A stretch of 64,000 nt of DNA from an uncultured Methanobacterium sp. (GCF_963666025.1 NZ_OY762552.1:558001-622000), one strand, 5' to 3'. Counted from the stretch's first letter, positions 17,811 to 26,368 are shown. Numbers and translations are program-made. The notes: generated by a model not told the origin, from the sequence alone.

Positions 17811-18644
17811 ATGAAACCTGAATGCAGTAAAACAGAAAGAGTACATTTGACCAAGGAAAAAGAAACACTTCTTATCACTCTTTACGCAAAAGCTCTGGAC
17901 AACCGTTCTGAAAAACCAATTCTCAGTGACCAGAAAGCTGATGAAATGGTAAAAGCAATAGACTATGATTTCGAGAAACTGATTCCCCCTGAAGATTTAA
18001 ATAGTGCCAATCTCGTGGTTATCCGGGCTAAACAGATAGATACATGGATTGAAGAGTTTCTCAAAACATATCCCAATGTAATTGTGCTTAACCTTGGTTG
18101 CGGCTTAGATACTCGAGTATCAAGAATAAATCCCTCAAAAGATGTATGCTGGTTTGATGTGGATTACCCGGAAGTTATAAACTTAAGAAAAAGGTTCTAT
18201 TCAAACCAAGAGAATTACCAGATGGTAAAATCATCATTAACTGAATTAAGATGGTTGGAGAAAATTCCAAACAATAAACCGGTAATGGTAGTTGCAGAAG
18301 GTGTGCTGGAATACCTTACCGAATATGAAGTGAAAACATTGCTCAACAGACTAACTGATCATTTCTCCCATGGACAAATTATATTTGATGTTATGAACTC
18401 ATTTGCCATAGAATCCGGCCAAAAAAGTCTTAAAAAGACAACCGGGGCAGAACATAAATGGGCGGTTGATGACATTCAAAAAGTGGATGTATTAAATTCA
18501 AAGCTTAAAAGAATCTCCAGCTTGTCGATTATGGGATCAAAATTCATGCATAAGCTTCCATTAAAATACCGTTTGATTTATAAAATCATGTACCTAATTC
18601 CAAATTTTAGGAACATGATACGGTTGCTAAGCTATAGCTTTTAA
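17811..18644 (+). CDS. SAM-dependent methyltransferase, LCMT/Tcmp-like family
   Basis: A protein of about 277 residues related to the leucine-carboxyl-methyltransferase-like O-methyltransferases. Motifs are: N-terminal TLLITLYAKALDNRS, the conserved 'ILSDQKADEMVKAIDY', the SAM-binding loop VIVLNLGCGLDTRVSR, the second strand acidic 'WFDVDYPEVINLRKRFY' and 'VMVVAEGVLEYL'. In this family members methylate polyketides or unknown small molecules. ATG 17811 is preferred over TTG 17805. Gene stands alone. The substrate is unknown. Confidence 0.8.
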   Translation: MKPECSKTERVHLTKEKETLLITLYAKALDNRSEKPILSDQKADEMVKAIDYDFEKLIPPEDLNSANLVVIRAKQIDTWIEEFLKTYPNVIVLNLGCGLDTRVSRINPSKDVCWFDVDYPEVINLRKRFYSNQENYQMVKSSLTELRWLEKIPNNKPVMVVAEGVLEYLTEYEVKTLLNRLTDHFSHGQIIFDVMNSFAIESGQKSLKKTTGAEHKWAVDDIQKVDVLNSKLKRISSLSIMGSKFMHKLPLKYRLIYKIMYLIPNFRNMIRLLSYSF

Positions 18645-18718
18645 TTACAAATCAGATTTCCAATTCAACATATAAAAAAAATGTATTTTATTGTATTTTA
18701 TTAAAAAACTAAAAAAGA

Positions 18719-18877
18719 TTACCTTGGTTTTTTCATGAATTTAAAGTATATGAACCCCACTATAAGTAAAATAATCACTAAAAGCACTACAACTCCAATT
18801 ATACCAAGTATACCTAGTTTTGCTATGGCTCCAAGTCCACCTAATTTAATTCCTTTTGCCAGTACCGGGTTAAACAT
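18719..18877 (-). CDS. 52-residue single-span membrane protein
   Basis: Reverse-strand reading frame with an excellent ribosome binding site (AGGTGAT, six bases before ATG 18877) and 52 codons: MFNPVLAKGIKLGGLGAIAK, then a long hydrophobic helix with many Gly/Ile/Val, then a basic end FMKKPR. The hydrophobic, basic-ended design and the strong binding site argue for a real short membrane peptide. It lies immediately downstream of the AI-2E-type permease gene on the same strand (77 bases). Function unknown; could be a permease accessory peptide. Confidence 0.6.
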   Translation of the reverse strand: MFNPVLAKGIKLGGLGAIAKLGILGIIGVVVLLVIILLIVGFIYFKFMKKPR

Positions 18878-18954
18878 GTAACATCACCTTTTTAGATTAT
18901 TACATTGAGTGAATATAAAGTCACCCATTAATTTTTATTTTGATTACTTCAGTT

Positions 18955-19962
18955 TCATTTATCTGTTTCTTGTTTTTCCTCTTCCTCATCTCCACTTACC
19001 ATTAGTAAGGCCAACCAGCGGGTTTCATCAAAGTTTTCCAGGTATTTTATAACGATCAATGTTAAAGGCACACCGATTAAGAAGCCAGTGGGCCCTATAA
19101 TCCATCCCCATACAAATAATGAGACAAATACCACGAAAACAGACATTTGAAGTCCTTTTCCAGCTAGTTTAGGGAATATGTAGCTTTCAGCTACGGTGTT
19201 AATAATTACAAAGAACAGTCCCATGCCTATGGCTCCCCAGATACCATATTTGGCCCAGGCCACTAACACTGGAGGTATGGCAGCTATTATAATTCCCAAA
19301 TAGGGGATAAAACCCAGGGCAAATGTTAACAATCCCCATAAAACTGCAAAATTAATGTCAAAGACAAAAAGGATGGCTGAAACACCCAACCCATATAGGA
19401 AGTTTACTTTAGCCCGGATTATGAAGTATTTGATGTTAGCATCTACGATTTCAATCATTCGACTTAAAAGAGAGCTATCCCCACCTAATCCTTTAACCAA
19501 TCTTACTTTTATTTGGGGAAGCTCATAGACCAAGAATACAATTGCAAACAGCATGAAAATTCCCATGGAAATAAGTCCAGTAATATCAGATAGGGGTAAA
19601 TGAGTTATGAGGAATTTTATTATTTCATTCCCGTACTGTGCCAGAATACCACCGGAATTTATGGTTAAGTTAGGCAGTTCTTTTATCAGTTGCGCCAATG
19701 AAACCGCCAGGAACCATATTATTCCAACTCCCACGGCAAAAGTAGCTATCAAAGTTAGTATAACTGACTGGTTGTAAGAAAGGCCTTTTTTCTTCAGCCA
19801 CATTAGGAAAGGGTAGATAATTATGCTGATGAATATTGAAAGGAGTAGAGGTCCTAAAATTTCAGCACTGTATTTCATTCCAATAACCGCAATGAAAATA
19901 ATGGCTATGATACTGATTTGCCTCATAAATGAGGGTATTTTAAATTCTTCCAATTGGATCAT
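18955..19962 (-). CDS. AI-2E family transporter (UPF0118)
   Basis: A 335-residue permease with the family plan: an N-terminal pair of membrane helices with 'LGPLLLSIFISIIIYPFLMWLKKKG', a long amphipathic middle (residues 85-190) and a C-terminal membrane block with GLLTFALGFIPYLGIIIAAIPPVLVA and 'FVSLFVWGWIIGPTGFLIGVPLTLI'. The last is the most conserved signature of the AI-2E/PerM family. Members have been linked to export of AI-2 or to Na+/H+ antiport. The C-terminus is Glu/Lys-rich and cytoplasmic. The start at 19962 is first of two nearby Met codons (the other is residue 13). Confidence 0.85.
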   Translation of the reverse strand: MIQLEEFKIPSFMRQISIIAIIFIAVIGMKYSAEILGPLLLSIFISIIIYPFLMWLKKKGLSYNQSVILTLIATFAVGVGIIWFLAVSLAQLIKELPNLTINSGGILAQYGNEIIKFLITHLPLSDITGLISMGIFMLFAIVFLVYELPQIKVRLVKGLGGDSSLLSRMIEIVDANIKYFIIRAKVNFLYGLGVSAILFVFDINFAVLWGLLTFALGFIPYLGIIIAAIPPVLVAWAKYGIWGAIGMGLFFVIINTVAESYIFPKLAGKGLQMSVFVVFVSLFVWGWIIGPTGFLIGVPLTLIVIKYLENFDETRWLALLMVSGDEEEEKQETDK

Positions 19963-20278
19963 CTCTCCTACAATTTTAAACTCCGATAACTAACCTAAAA
20001 ACAGATTCCGCACTCTTTTTCACCAGTACGTTTTTGATCTAAGGTTAAATCCTGACATTGATTTATCTCTTATCCTAAATCCCTAAATTTGTATAAAGAT
20101 TAGAGAATTCTCACAAGTACACTTAATACTGGCCAGATTGTGATTTAAAATATTCTTTGGATAATTATAGTTTTGAATTTATTTAAATTTTCTATTCTCC
20201 CCACCATAATCAGAATATTAAAAAAATTAATTTAAGAATAAATAATAATTTATAAATAATAAAATGAGGAGATTTCCC

Positions 20279-20683
20279 ATGGAAAAAATAGACTACATCA
20301 ATCCAGGAAATATGGCAAAACCTAGAGGGTATTCCCACGCTGTATCAGTTACTGGGAATCACCAGACCATTTACATTGGTGGGCAAAATGCAATTGACGA
20401 AAACGGAGCTCTCGTAGGTAAAAATAATCTTAAAAAACAAACAGAACAGGTTTTAACCAATATTGAAAAGATCTTGAAAGAAACAGATGCTAAACTTGAG
20501 AATGTGGTTAAATTTAACATCTACTTGGTTCCGGGACAGAATCCACAAGAGGGATTTCAGGTTTTCCAGGAAAAATGGGGTAGCAATCCAAATTATCCTG
20601 TGATAACGGTTATATTTGTAGCGGGACTGGGAAATCCTGATTGGTTGATTGAGATCGATGCAATGGCAATAAGTGGTAAATAA
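20279..20683 (+). CDS. RidA family reactive-imine deaminase
   Basis: This protein of about 134 residues belongs to the RidA/YjgF family: VSVTGNHQTIYIGGQNAID, then KKQTEQVLTNIEKILKETDAKLENVVKFNIYLV, and the C-terminal block YPVITVIFVAGLGNPDWLIEIDAMA. RidA hydrolyses 2-aminoacrylate-type imines. The usual arginine in the 'xxRxxV' block near residue 105 is not evident here (NPNYPVITV), so the enzyme may have changed specificity. ATG 20279 follows GAGGAG by seven bases and is preferred over ATG 20264, whose downstream bases form that binding site. Confidence 0.8.
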   Translation: MEKIDYINPGNMAKPRGYSHAVSVTGNHQTIYIGGQNAIDENGALVGKNNLKKQTEQVLTNIEKILKETDAKLENVVKFNIYLVPGQNPQEGFQVFQEKWGSNPNYPVITVIFVAGLGNPDWLIEIDAMAISGK

Positions 20684-20738
20684 AAAAAAAGATTTAAAGG
20701 TTTTCAAGTTCTCCGGAAGGTTTCAAGTTCACCTGGAA

Positions 20739-20897
20739 TTATTTTCCTTGCATTACTGTTACAAGACCACCAATAATCAAGAATATCGCTGCTAACCAGG
20801 CATAGATGTATATGAACGCGGGTAATAAGATGATAATGATGGCAATAATAATTCCCAGCACTAACATTGCGCCTCCACTCATTTGTACATTTTCCAT
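20739..20897 (-). CDS. 52-residue membrane peptide
   Basis: Reverse-strand frame with a strong ribosome binding site, GGGAGGTGA, five bases before ATG 20897. The product is MENVQMSGGAMLVLG followed by two hydrophobic helices separated by a short LLPAFIYIYAW turn and ending GGLVTVMQGK. The turn and the Gly-rich start are consistent with a hairpin in the membrane. Too short for typical length cut-offs but well signalled. It is transcribed in the same direction as the PRC-barrel/YbjQ genes to the right. Function unknown. Confidence 0.62.
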   Translation of the reverse strand: MENVQMSGGAMLVLGIIIAIIIILLPAFIYIYAWLAAIFLIIGGLVTVMQGK

Positions 20898-20940
20898 GAT
20901 TTCACCTCCCTTTAAGTTTGTCCATGAACATGACTGACTC

Positions 20941-21040
20941 AGTGAATTAACCTCGCAGTGAGTATCAACCTCGTTGTGAATTTAACACCCTGTGAATATT
21001 AACCTCGCTGTGAATTTAACCTCTTAGTGAATATCAACAG
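20941..21040. repeat. Imperfect tandem repeat, 16-18 bp x 6
   Basis: Six degenerate copies of a unit like GTGAATTTAACCTCGCT fill the gap between the 52-residue peptide gene and the PRC-barrel gene. Copy starts are at about 20941, 20957, 20975, 20991, 21009 and 21026. The regularity of GTGAAT and AACCTC shows recent origin by tandem duplication. No coding role seen. Confidence 0.7.
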
Positions 21041-21162
21041 TTAAATAGAATATTACCTTTACCACAAAGCCAATTCCATTTGATTTAAAAAATCATTTAG
21101 AATGTTAGTTAGGGTTTGGCTCCTTTTTTCATCCCATAACTCATCAAATAATTTTATACAAA

Positions 21163-21396
21163 TTATTTTTCGCTTTTCACGATTATTTTATCTCCAATTG
21201 CCACCACCATATTTAGAGGGATTATAAGGTCATTTTTAGAACTTCTCAGACTATCTAAAATACCCCCATTTCCACCTACTATGAATGATTCTATGGTTTT
21301 ACTTTCAAAGTTGGCTTCCAAATCTGTAACTTTGCCAAGTATCATTGCATTAATGTCTACCACTTCTTTACCAATCATTTCTTCTTTTATTCTCAT
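21163..21396 (-). CDS. PRC-barrel domain protein
   Basis: A protein of about 77 residues that is a single PRC-barrel: RIKEEMIGKEVVDINAMILGKVTDLEANFESKTIESFIVGG, ending IIPLNMVVAIGDKIIVKSE. In archaea, stand-alone PRC-barrel proteins are abundant; one of them (CdpB) is a cell division partner of FtsZ/SepF, but this one is not assigned. ATG 21396 follows GAGGTGA by five bases; GTG 21405 lies inside that site and is not the start. Same strand as the YbjQ-type genes upstream. Confidence 0.8.
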   Translation of the reverse strand: MRIKEEMIGKEVVDINAMILGKVTDLEANFESKTIESFIVGGNGGILDSLRSSKNDLIIPLNMVVAIGDKIIVKSEK

Positions 21397-21433
21397 ATCA
21401 GTCACCTCTTTATCCCTTCAATTTTTTTCAAGG

Positions 21434-22732
21434 TCATCCAGATCCAAGGTCATCCAGATCCTGAGATACCCTTAAGAATCTTCTTTCAAGCTCTTCATTG
21501 AGATAAGTTTTAGTAGCCAGTTCCAGGTCTTTTGTTAATTTGTTCATTTCTCCATTGACAAATTGTTCGATTTCTATGGATAACTCGTTTGATGCATTTT
21601 TATCCGATTTTGATGAATTATAAACTTTTAATGCATTATCAGACACATTATTCTTCATTTTGGGCTTATTATCATCTGCCATTTCATTGATAAGAACATC
21701 ATCTTTCCTTGTTATTGCAGACCTGGAACCTTCTCCAGACACATCTTTCCCAGTTATTGCAGACCTGGAACCTTCTCCAGACATATCTTTCCCGGTTTTT
21801 GAGGGTTTATTATCATCTTCTGATGAGTCCTTCTTTAATTTTTCAGAAGTATTCTTTCCCAATCCTTCAGAATCATCTATAATTAACTTATTTTCTCCCT
21901 CATATACAACTGCAGTTGCAGTTGCAGTTACGATGGTGACACTGCCCTGTAACCCACCCATGGACACAAAGTCGATTAAGACCTCAACTACCCCATTAGC
22001 CCCCATTGATTCTGCATTTTCCAGCATTCGAGAGAAGGCAACTTTTTTTGCTGTCCCTAAATTGAAGTCATCCAGTTGAACTGGTTCAATGATCTTTACT
22101 ATTTTTGAAAGCCGCCCCTCGGTTTCATTCTCTTCAGCTAGGGCTTCTCCAATAACCAAACCTAGATATTCCTTTATTTTTCCACCATTTACATTGGGAA
22201 CTGACACTAGGGGCATGTTTAACCCATCCATGAAAATTTCATCGGCAGATTTGGTAGTTATCCCTTCAACCCCCGATGTTGCCTGGATTATTTCAGAAGG
22301 AGTCCTCAACAGTAACCTCATAATCCTGGATGCTATGCCTGGGACTACCACCAAAAGAATATGATTGACAAATATAGGGAATGCCGCCTGAATAGTCAGT
22401 ATTAAGGCAATTATGGTTATTAAACTAAGGGTAGCTGGTTCTTTGGGGAAAATCCAGCCTGGTAAAACCCAGCCATAAATATTGATTAAAATGAAGGTTA
22501 ATAAAGCACTGATAGCACCTGTACTTTTACCATGCTTTCTGGTTGCAACGTAGTTTTCCACAAATCCCGCCAGTAAGGGAGATACTATGTACATGATGTT
22601 GAATCCAAATATAATCAACTGCCATTTTAAACAAATAACAGCAGAAAGGACTCCTGCAACCAGACCTAGATATATGGAAATAATTGCCCATCTATTCTTT
22701 AGGATGAAACTTTTATTCTCGGTATCAGTCAA
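21434..22732 (-). CDS. Membrane protein with YbjQ-type (heavy-metal-binding) domain
   Basis: A 432-residue protein. Residues 1-140 hold about four transmembrane helices (NRWAIISIYLGLVAGVLSAVIC, MYIVSPLLAGFVENYVATRKHGKST and others). Residues 170-285 form a YbjQ/DUF74 domain: SVPNVNGGKIKEYLGLVIGEAL, then AFSRMLENAESMGANGVVEVLIDF and VTIVTATATAVVYEG. The tail (290-432) is acidic, low complexity, and includes a 14-residue in-frame tandem duplication (GEGSRSAIT twice; DNA unit 42 bp at 21711-21794), then a coiled C-terminal end. YbjQ domains form pentameric rings of unknown role. It is followed by the PRC-barrel gene and preceded by a second YbjQ gene on the same strand. Confidence 0.78.
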   Translation of the reverse strand: MTDTENKSFILKNRWAIISIYLGLVAGVLSAVICLKWQLIIFGFNIMYIVSPLLAGFVENYVATRKHGKSTGAISALLTFILINIYGWVLPGWIFPKEPATLSLITIIALILTIQAAFPIFVNHILLVVVPGIASRIMRLLLRTPSEIIQATSGVEGITTKSADEIFMDGLNMPLVSVPNVNGGKIKEYLGLVIGEALAEENETEGRLSKIVKIIEPVQLDDFNLGTAKKVAFSRMLENAESMGANGVVEVLIDFVSMGGLQGSVTIVTATATAVVYEGENKLIIDDSEGLGKNTSEKLKKDSSEDDNKPSKTGKDMSGEGSRSAITGKDVSGEGSRSAITRKDDVLINEMADDNKPKMKNNVSDNALKVYNSSKSDKNASNELSIEIEQFVNGEMNKLTKDLELATKTYLNEELERRFLRVSQDLDDLGSG

Positions 22733-22769
22733 ACCATGTCACCTCGAATTTGGTATCTCTGGGGATCAA

Positions 22770-23096
22770 TTATTCCTGAAATGAAACTGCAGTTCCAACT
22801 ACCGTGACCATTATGGTGTTGCCCATGGTGCCTCCAAGATTATGATAGGCTACACGAGTCCCTATGATTGCATTAGCACCTTTTTCCTCAGCTTTTTCAG
22901 TCATGCTCGTGAGAGCTAAGTTTCGGGCGGTGGTAAGCTCTTCTTCATATTTAGAAGTTCTTCCCCCTACCACATCTCGCACTCCTGAAAACAAATCTTT
23001 ATACAGATTGGCACCCAATAGGGCATCTCCAGTCACCAGACCATAGTACTCGTTTATTTTTTTCCCTTCAATGACAGGGGAGGTTATAATCAACAT
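22770..23096 (-). CDS. YbjQ family (DUF74) protein
   Basis: A 108-residue stand-alone YbjQ protein: MLIITSPVIEGKKINEYYGLVTGDALLGANLYKDLFSGVRDVVGGRTSKYEEELTTARNLAL, then MTEKAEEKGANAIIGTRVAYHNLGGTMGNTIMVTVVGTAVSFQE. This is the classic full-length family, which includes the motifs 'GxVxGxAV', 'D(I/V)xGGRxxxYE', 'EA..xGANAIIGxxxDY'. The family is a small cytoplasmic protein of unknown function proposed to bind metal. Gene pair with the membrane YbjQ protein 38 bases downstream suggests the two are co-expressed and may form one complex. Confidence 0.85.
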   Translation of the reverse strand: MLIITSPVIEGKKINEYYGLVTGDALLGANLYKDLFSGVRDVVGGRTSKYEEELTTARNLALTSMTEKAEEKGANAIIGTRVAYHNLGGTMGNTIMVTVVGTAVSFQE

Positions 23097-23502
23097 TTTC
23101 GAAACACCTGCTTTGGCATTTTTAAATAATGTAAGTAATCACCAATGTGATTATTAATATTGGTTCACCAATTTATTTAATTTTCTATTTTCCACCTCAT
23201 TTTTCACTAAAAAGTCAGTTAATTAGCAAAATGAGAATTCCTTAATTAAAAAAGAGAGTTGGGGCATATCTTCCAGATATTTACTATTTTGCATTAATAA
23301 AATCAATATCAAAAAAGAGATTAATTTAAGGGGAGTGATGTTGCTTGTGGAGTGATACTGCAATGTGATGTGTGCTTGCTGAATGATAATACTTGCAAAG
23401 TGATGCTGATGATAATATATTGATGAGATAAATTAGATTAAAGAGTTATATCCTAAAGAGAATGCAAATCCTGATGAGTTAAAATTCTTACTGTGAATAT
23501 CC

Positions 23503-24129
23503 TTAACTGTCTTCTTGGTATTCAGGACTTTGAATCATGGACGGGTGTGCATGGTAAAGAATAGCAATATAGGCCGCTGAAACACCACGGTTTAAGTCCT
23601 GTTGTACAATACTCCCCTCTTCTTTTTTGTTCCAAGATTCCAAACTCTCTTTTCCCCGTTCATTTCCGTATTTAAGCATGTTTTTCAGATTAGAATACTT
23701 AAAATCGTGTTTTTTAGGAGTTAGAGTATTTCCTATTTGCCAGTACTTATCCTTATCATTGATCCATCCACAGTGTGGTGCAGAGTAGGTGTCTGAGATA
23801 TAGTGTGATGCAACCCCAAAACACCATGCGGCTTCCTTATAATCTCCCTTTTCGTAGGCTACTTTCCCCTTATCCAACCATTCATTAGTTTTAGGGTAAC
23901 TACCAGGGTATCCATGATTGACTTTATCTCCAGGGAGTGTATCTGGATAGGTGGATCCTTCCTTCATCAATGGAATATAAGGTTTGAGATTTTTAGCGAC
24001 ATCCGAAGGTAGGTTGGCTTGTACCTCATCCACTATTTTTTTATGGGCAGTCCATTCCCAAGCGGCTACAGGTGATATGATTAAGAATACAAAACCAAAA
24101 AATATCGCTATTTTAAACAGGTTACCCAT
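23503..24129 (-). CDS. Secreted zinc-dependent phospholipase C-like protein
   Basis: A protein of about 208 residues with a signal peptide (MGNLFKIAIFFGFVFLIIS, cleavage after PVAA), giving a mature protein starting WEWTAHKKIV. The Trp at the mature N-terminus, the first His, YPDTLPGD with Asp, then ASHYISDTYSAPHCG and a later ILYHAHPS correspond to the zinc ligands of the PC-PLC/S1-P1 nuclease superfamily, where the N-terminal Trp itself binds zinc. The match is good, but the nuclease/lipase choice is open. ATG 24129 opens the signal peptide; the frame extends to 24159. It stands alone. Confidence 0.75.
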   Translation of the reverse strand: MGNLFKIAIFFGFVFLIISPVAAWEWTAHKKIVDEVQANLPSDVAKNLKPYIPLMKEGSTYPDTLPGDKVNHGYPGSYPKTNEWLDKGKVAYEKGDYKEAAWCFGVASHYISDTYSAPHCGWINDKDKYWQIGNTLTPKKHDFKYSNLKNMLKYGNERGKESLESWNKKEEGSIVQQDLNRGVSAAYIAILYHAHPSMIQSPEYQEDS

Positions 24130-24240
24130 GATAACGACCTCATAACAAATCCAATTCACCTATCTAAATATAGGTTCACATCATGATAAGCATGAAAACC
24201 AGTTAATGTGATACACTTCACAATGGATTAATTGGTTAGC

Positions 24241-24322
24241 TAGGGTTGGGTTTTAAGATAGGTTGGGTATTAAGATAGGGTTGAGTTTTAAGATAAGGTT
24301 AAGTTTTTAGGATAGGGTTAGG
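24241..24322. repeat. Imperfect tandem repeat, 17-19 bp x 5
   Basis: Five copies of a unit like TAGGGTTGAGTTTTAAGA lie between the CDF transporter gene and the phospholipase-like gene. The copies differ by one or two bases and by one-base length changes. It resembles other slippage-generated arrays in this window; no coding role. Confidence 0.7.
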
Positions 24323-24375
24323 ATACGTCGGTTTTTTACTCCAGGGCAACAATAATACCAGTAAACCAAATCAAC

Positions 24376-25281
24376 CTATTTTTGGCAACCCTCTTCAAAT
24401 GGGCAGGTATGGACAATGGCCATTTTTATAGGTCCAACATCGTTTATGATCTGTTTTTCAACTTTATGGGAAATTTCATGGGATTCCCTAAGTTTTAAAT
24501 CCCCATCAAGTTCAATATGCAACTCTGCCGAAGCATACGGCCCCATGTTGTTCACCCTCAAATCATGGACTCCTTTAACTGCTTCAACAGACAGGGCTGA
24601 TGCCCGTATTTCTTCTAAAATTTCTTCTGAAGGTAGTTTTCCCATAATAGTATTGATATTATCACGTGCAACGATAAATGCAGTTCTAATGACCATGATT
24701 GCAATGAATATGGCCACTATAGGATCTAACATGGTGAATCCCAGTTGCGCACCGATTACTCCCACCAGTACTGCTCCGCAGGAGAATATATCCACTTTCT
24801 GGTGTTGGCCATCTGCAATCAGGGCAGGGCTGTTAATTTTCTTCCCAGAACGAATAAGATATGTGGTCATGGCATAATTAACAATCATCCCAATCACTGC
24901 CATTCCTGCAGCAGTCCAATCAGGCGCCTGAAGGGATTCGTTCATTAAAAGCTTAACATAAACATCGGAAAGTATTTCGTAGGCAACTACCACCAGAAAC
25001 ACTACAATTATTAACCCGACAATTGGTTCGGCCCGGCCATGCCCGTATTGATGCTCCCTATCAGCGGGTTTCATTCCAATTTTAAACCCAATAAAAGCGA
25101 GTATAGAAGTTATCACATCAGAAAGGGTGTGAGCAGCCTCAGCAACCAGTGCAGTACTGCCTGATAAGGTACCTACAATGAAGTTAAATAGGGTCAGGAG
25201 TATGTTACCCAAGATAGCTACCATCGAGGCTTTTCGACCTATATTTTCCCTTTCCAGGTCTTCATTCATTAAATCATCCAC
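24376..25281 (-). CDS. Cation diffusion facilitator (CDF) metal exporter
   Basis: A 301-residue CDF protein: six transmembrane helices over residues 20-210 with the metal site pairs EAAHTLSDV (HxxxD in TM2) and ALIADGQHQKVDIFS (DxxxH-type in TM5), followed by a cytoplasmic ferredoxin-like domain ending HIELDGDLKLRESHEISHKVE and IVHTCPFEEGC. These proteins export Zn2+, Fe2+, Mn2+ or Ni2+ against protons. The C-terminal HTCPFEEGC may bind metal too. The start ATG 25281 is three bases from GGAG; ATG 25269 is equally possible. Two inverted repeats and an AT-rich direct repeat lie upstream, and NikR is divergent. Confidence 0.87.
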   Translation of the reverse strand: MDDLMNEDLERENIGRKASMVAILGNILLTLFNFIVGTLSGSTALVAEAAHTLSDVITSILAFIGFKIGMKPADREHQYGHGRAEPIVGLIIVVFLVVVAYEILSDVYVKLLMNESLQAPDWTAAGMAVIGMIVNYAMTTYLIRSGKKINSPALIADGQHQKVDIFSCGAVLVGVIGAQLGFTMLDPIVAIFIAIMVIRTAFIVARDNINTIMGKLPSEEILEEIRASALSVEAVKGVHDLRVNNMGPYASAELHIELDGDLKLRESHEISHKVEKQIINDVGPIKMAIVHTCPFEEGCQK

Positions 25282-25290
25282 TCCACAGAA

Positions 25291-25350
25291 TTTAGTTAAT
25301 ATAATCCATATCTAGTTAATATAAGCCCCATTTAGTTAATATGAGCTACA
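25291..25350. repeat. 20-bp tandem repeat x 3 upstream of the CDF gene
   Basis: Three adjacent copies of a 20-bp unit, TTTAGTTAATATAATCCATA with variants, begin at 25291, 25311 and 25331. They directly precede the CDF start (25281) and may overlap its promoter; each copy contains a TATA-like AATATAA/G. Confidence 0.6.
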
Positions 25351-25451
25351 AATTCAATAACAGGCAAATAAAATTGTAAATTTTTCCATCAAGAGAACTT
25401 CCTTATTCCTGTCCTGATTTATTTTTAAACTTTATAAATCTTTACTTAATC

Positions 25452-25485
25452 TTAGGAGAACCTAATAATATTAGTTTTGCCTAAT
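25452..25485. promoter_or_regulatory. Two adjacent inverted repeats between CDF gene and nikR
   Basis: TTAGGAGAACCTAA (25452-25465) and ATTAGTTTTGCCTAAT (25470-25485) sit side by side in the 540-base gap between the divergent CDF exporter and nikR. The TTAGG...CCTAA arms resemble sites bound by metal-dependent DtxR/MntR-type repressors. The symmetry is seen; the regulator is inferred and could instead be NikR itself. Confidence 0.45.
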
Positions 25486-25768
25486 AGTTAAATATAAGAA
25501 CCTTTCTATGCCACGGAACAGTTTATATCCATTAAAACAATGTATTCTTTAGTATTGAAATCATCGTGTTATTTAAACGCAGCAAAAATTTACACACAAC
25601 ATCCCCACAAATTTCCAGATGGATTGAAACACCATAATGATACTCCGATCTTAAAACTAAGATTCCCGGTAATAGACACTTACCCTGTAATAATGACGTG
25701 CCCTGATAAAATAATATTCAGTTGCTAATTATTAAGTTAATAAAAATATTGCCCTTGGGGAGAAATAT

Positions 25769-25782
25769 TTATTAATTAATAA
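25769..25782. promoter_or_regulatory. Palindromic AT element upstream of nikR
   Basis: TTATTAATTAATAA is a perfect 14-bp palindrome about 43 bases upstream of the nikR start (25825). It overlaps the place expected for the archaeal TATA/BRE region, so it may be promoter core, autoregulatory site, or both. Confidence 0.3.
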
Positions 25783-25824
25783 ATTAATAATAGTTATAAC
25801 AAGCATATTAAGTGGGTGGGATAT

Positions 25825-26235
25825 ATGATCAGAATAAGCATGTCATTACCAAAAAAACTTTTAAGTGAATTTGACGAGGTTTTAAAGGACAGAGGATATA
25901 ATTCAAGATCTAAAGGTATTAGGGATGCCTTAAAAGATTATATCGTACGTTACCAATGGATGAAAGAAGTGGAAGGGGACAGAGTGGGGATAGTGGCTGT
26001 CATCTACGACCATCACTACACTGGAGTAATGGAAGACCTCACCGATATCCAGCACGACTTCATGGATTACATAAATGCCACCATGCACATACACCTGAGC
26101 GAAAAAAACTGTCTGGAAGTTATAGTAGTCAAAGGAGATGCCAAAAAAATCCGGGACCTCACTGAAAAGATCATGAGACTCAAAGGTGTGGAACACGTCA
26201 AACTCACCACCACTTCCAGTGGAGAAAAAGTCTAA
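25825..26235 (+). CDS. nikR: Nickel-responsive regulator NikR
   Basis: A protein of about 136 residues. Residues 1-45 form the ribbon-helix-helix (MIRISMSLPKKLLSEFDEVL, then SRSKGIRDALKDYI). Residues 55-136 form the ACT-like tetramerisation and nickel domain. All four E. coli NikR square-planar ligands are present: H77 (DIQHDF), H88 and H90 (MHIH), C96 (KNCLE). NikR with bound nickel represses nickel uptake genes; methanogens need nickel for F430 and hydrogenases. No nickel transporter is adjacent. ATG 25825 follows GGTGGG; GTG 25816 would add three residues. Confidence 0.93.
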   Translation: MIRISMSLPKKLLSEFDEVLKDRGYNSRSKGIRDALKDYIVRYQWMKEVEGDRVGIVAVIYDHHYTGVMEDLTDIQHDFMDYINATMHIHLSEKNCLEVIVVKGDAKKIRDLTEKIMRLKGVEHVKLTTTSSGEKV

Positions 26236-26280
26236 ACTAATGATTTATGAAAAACTAAGAAAATCACTTTATATATTATA

Positions 26281-26368
26281 AAAAGGATTCTAATAAAAGA
26301 AATTCTATAAAAAAGGATTTTAATAAAATAAATTCTATAAAAAAGGATTCTGATAAAAGGAATCTGAA
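26281..26368. repeat. 30-bp tandem repeat x 3 between nikR and ligase genes
   Basis: Three copies of a 30-bp unit (AAAAGGATTCTAATAAAAGA continuing to TATAA) start at 26281, 26311 and 26341. They lie between the convergent ends of nikR and the DNA ligase gene, just past the ligase stop at 26379. No coding role. Confidence 0.7.

Noticed and set aside
20941..21040. CRISPR-like array
   Set aside because: Units are 16-18 bp with no distinct spacers and no cas genes nearby; a simple tandem repeat. The same holds for all other arrays here.
25540..25728. 62-residue frame upstream of nikR
   Set aside because: Composition is low-complexity and lacks an RBS; it lies in the divergent regulatory gap and overlaps nothing conserved.
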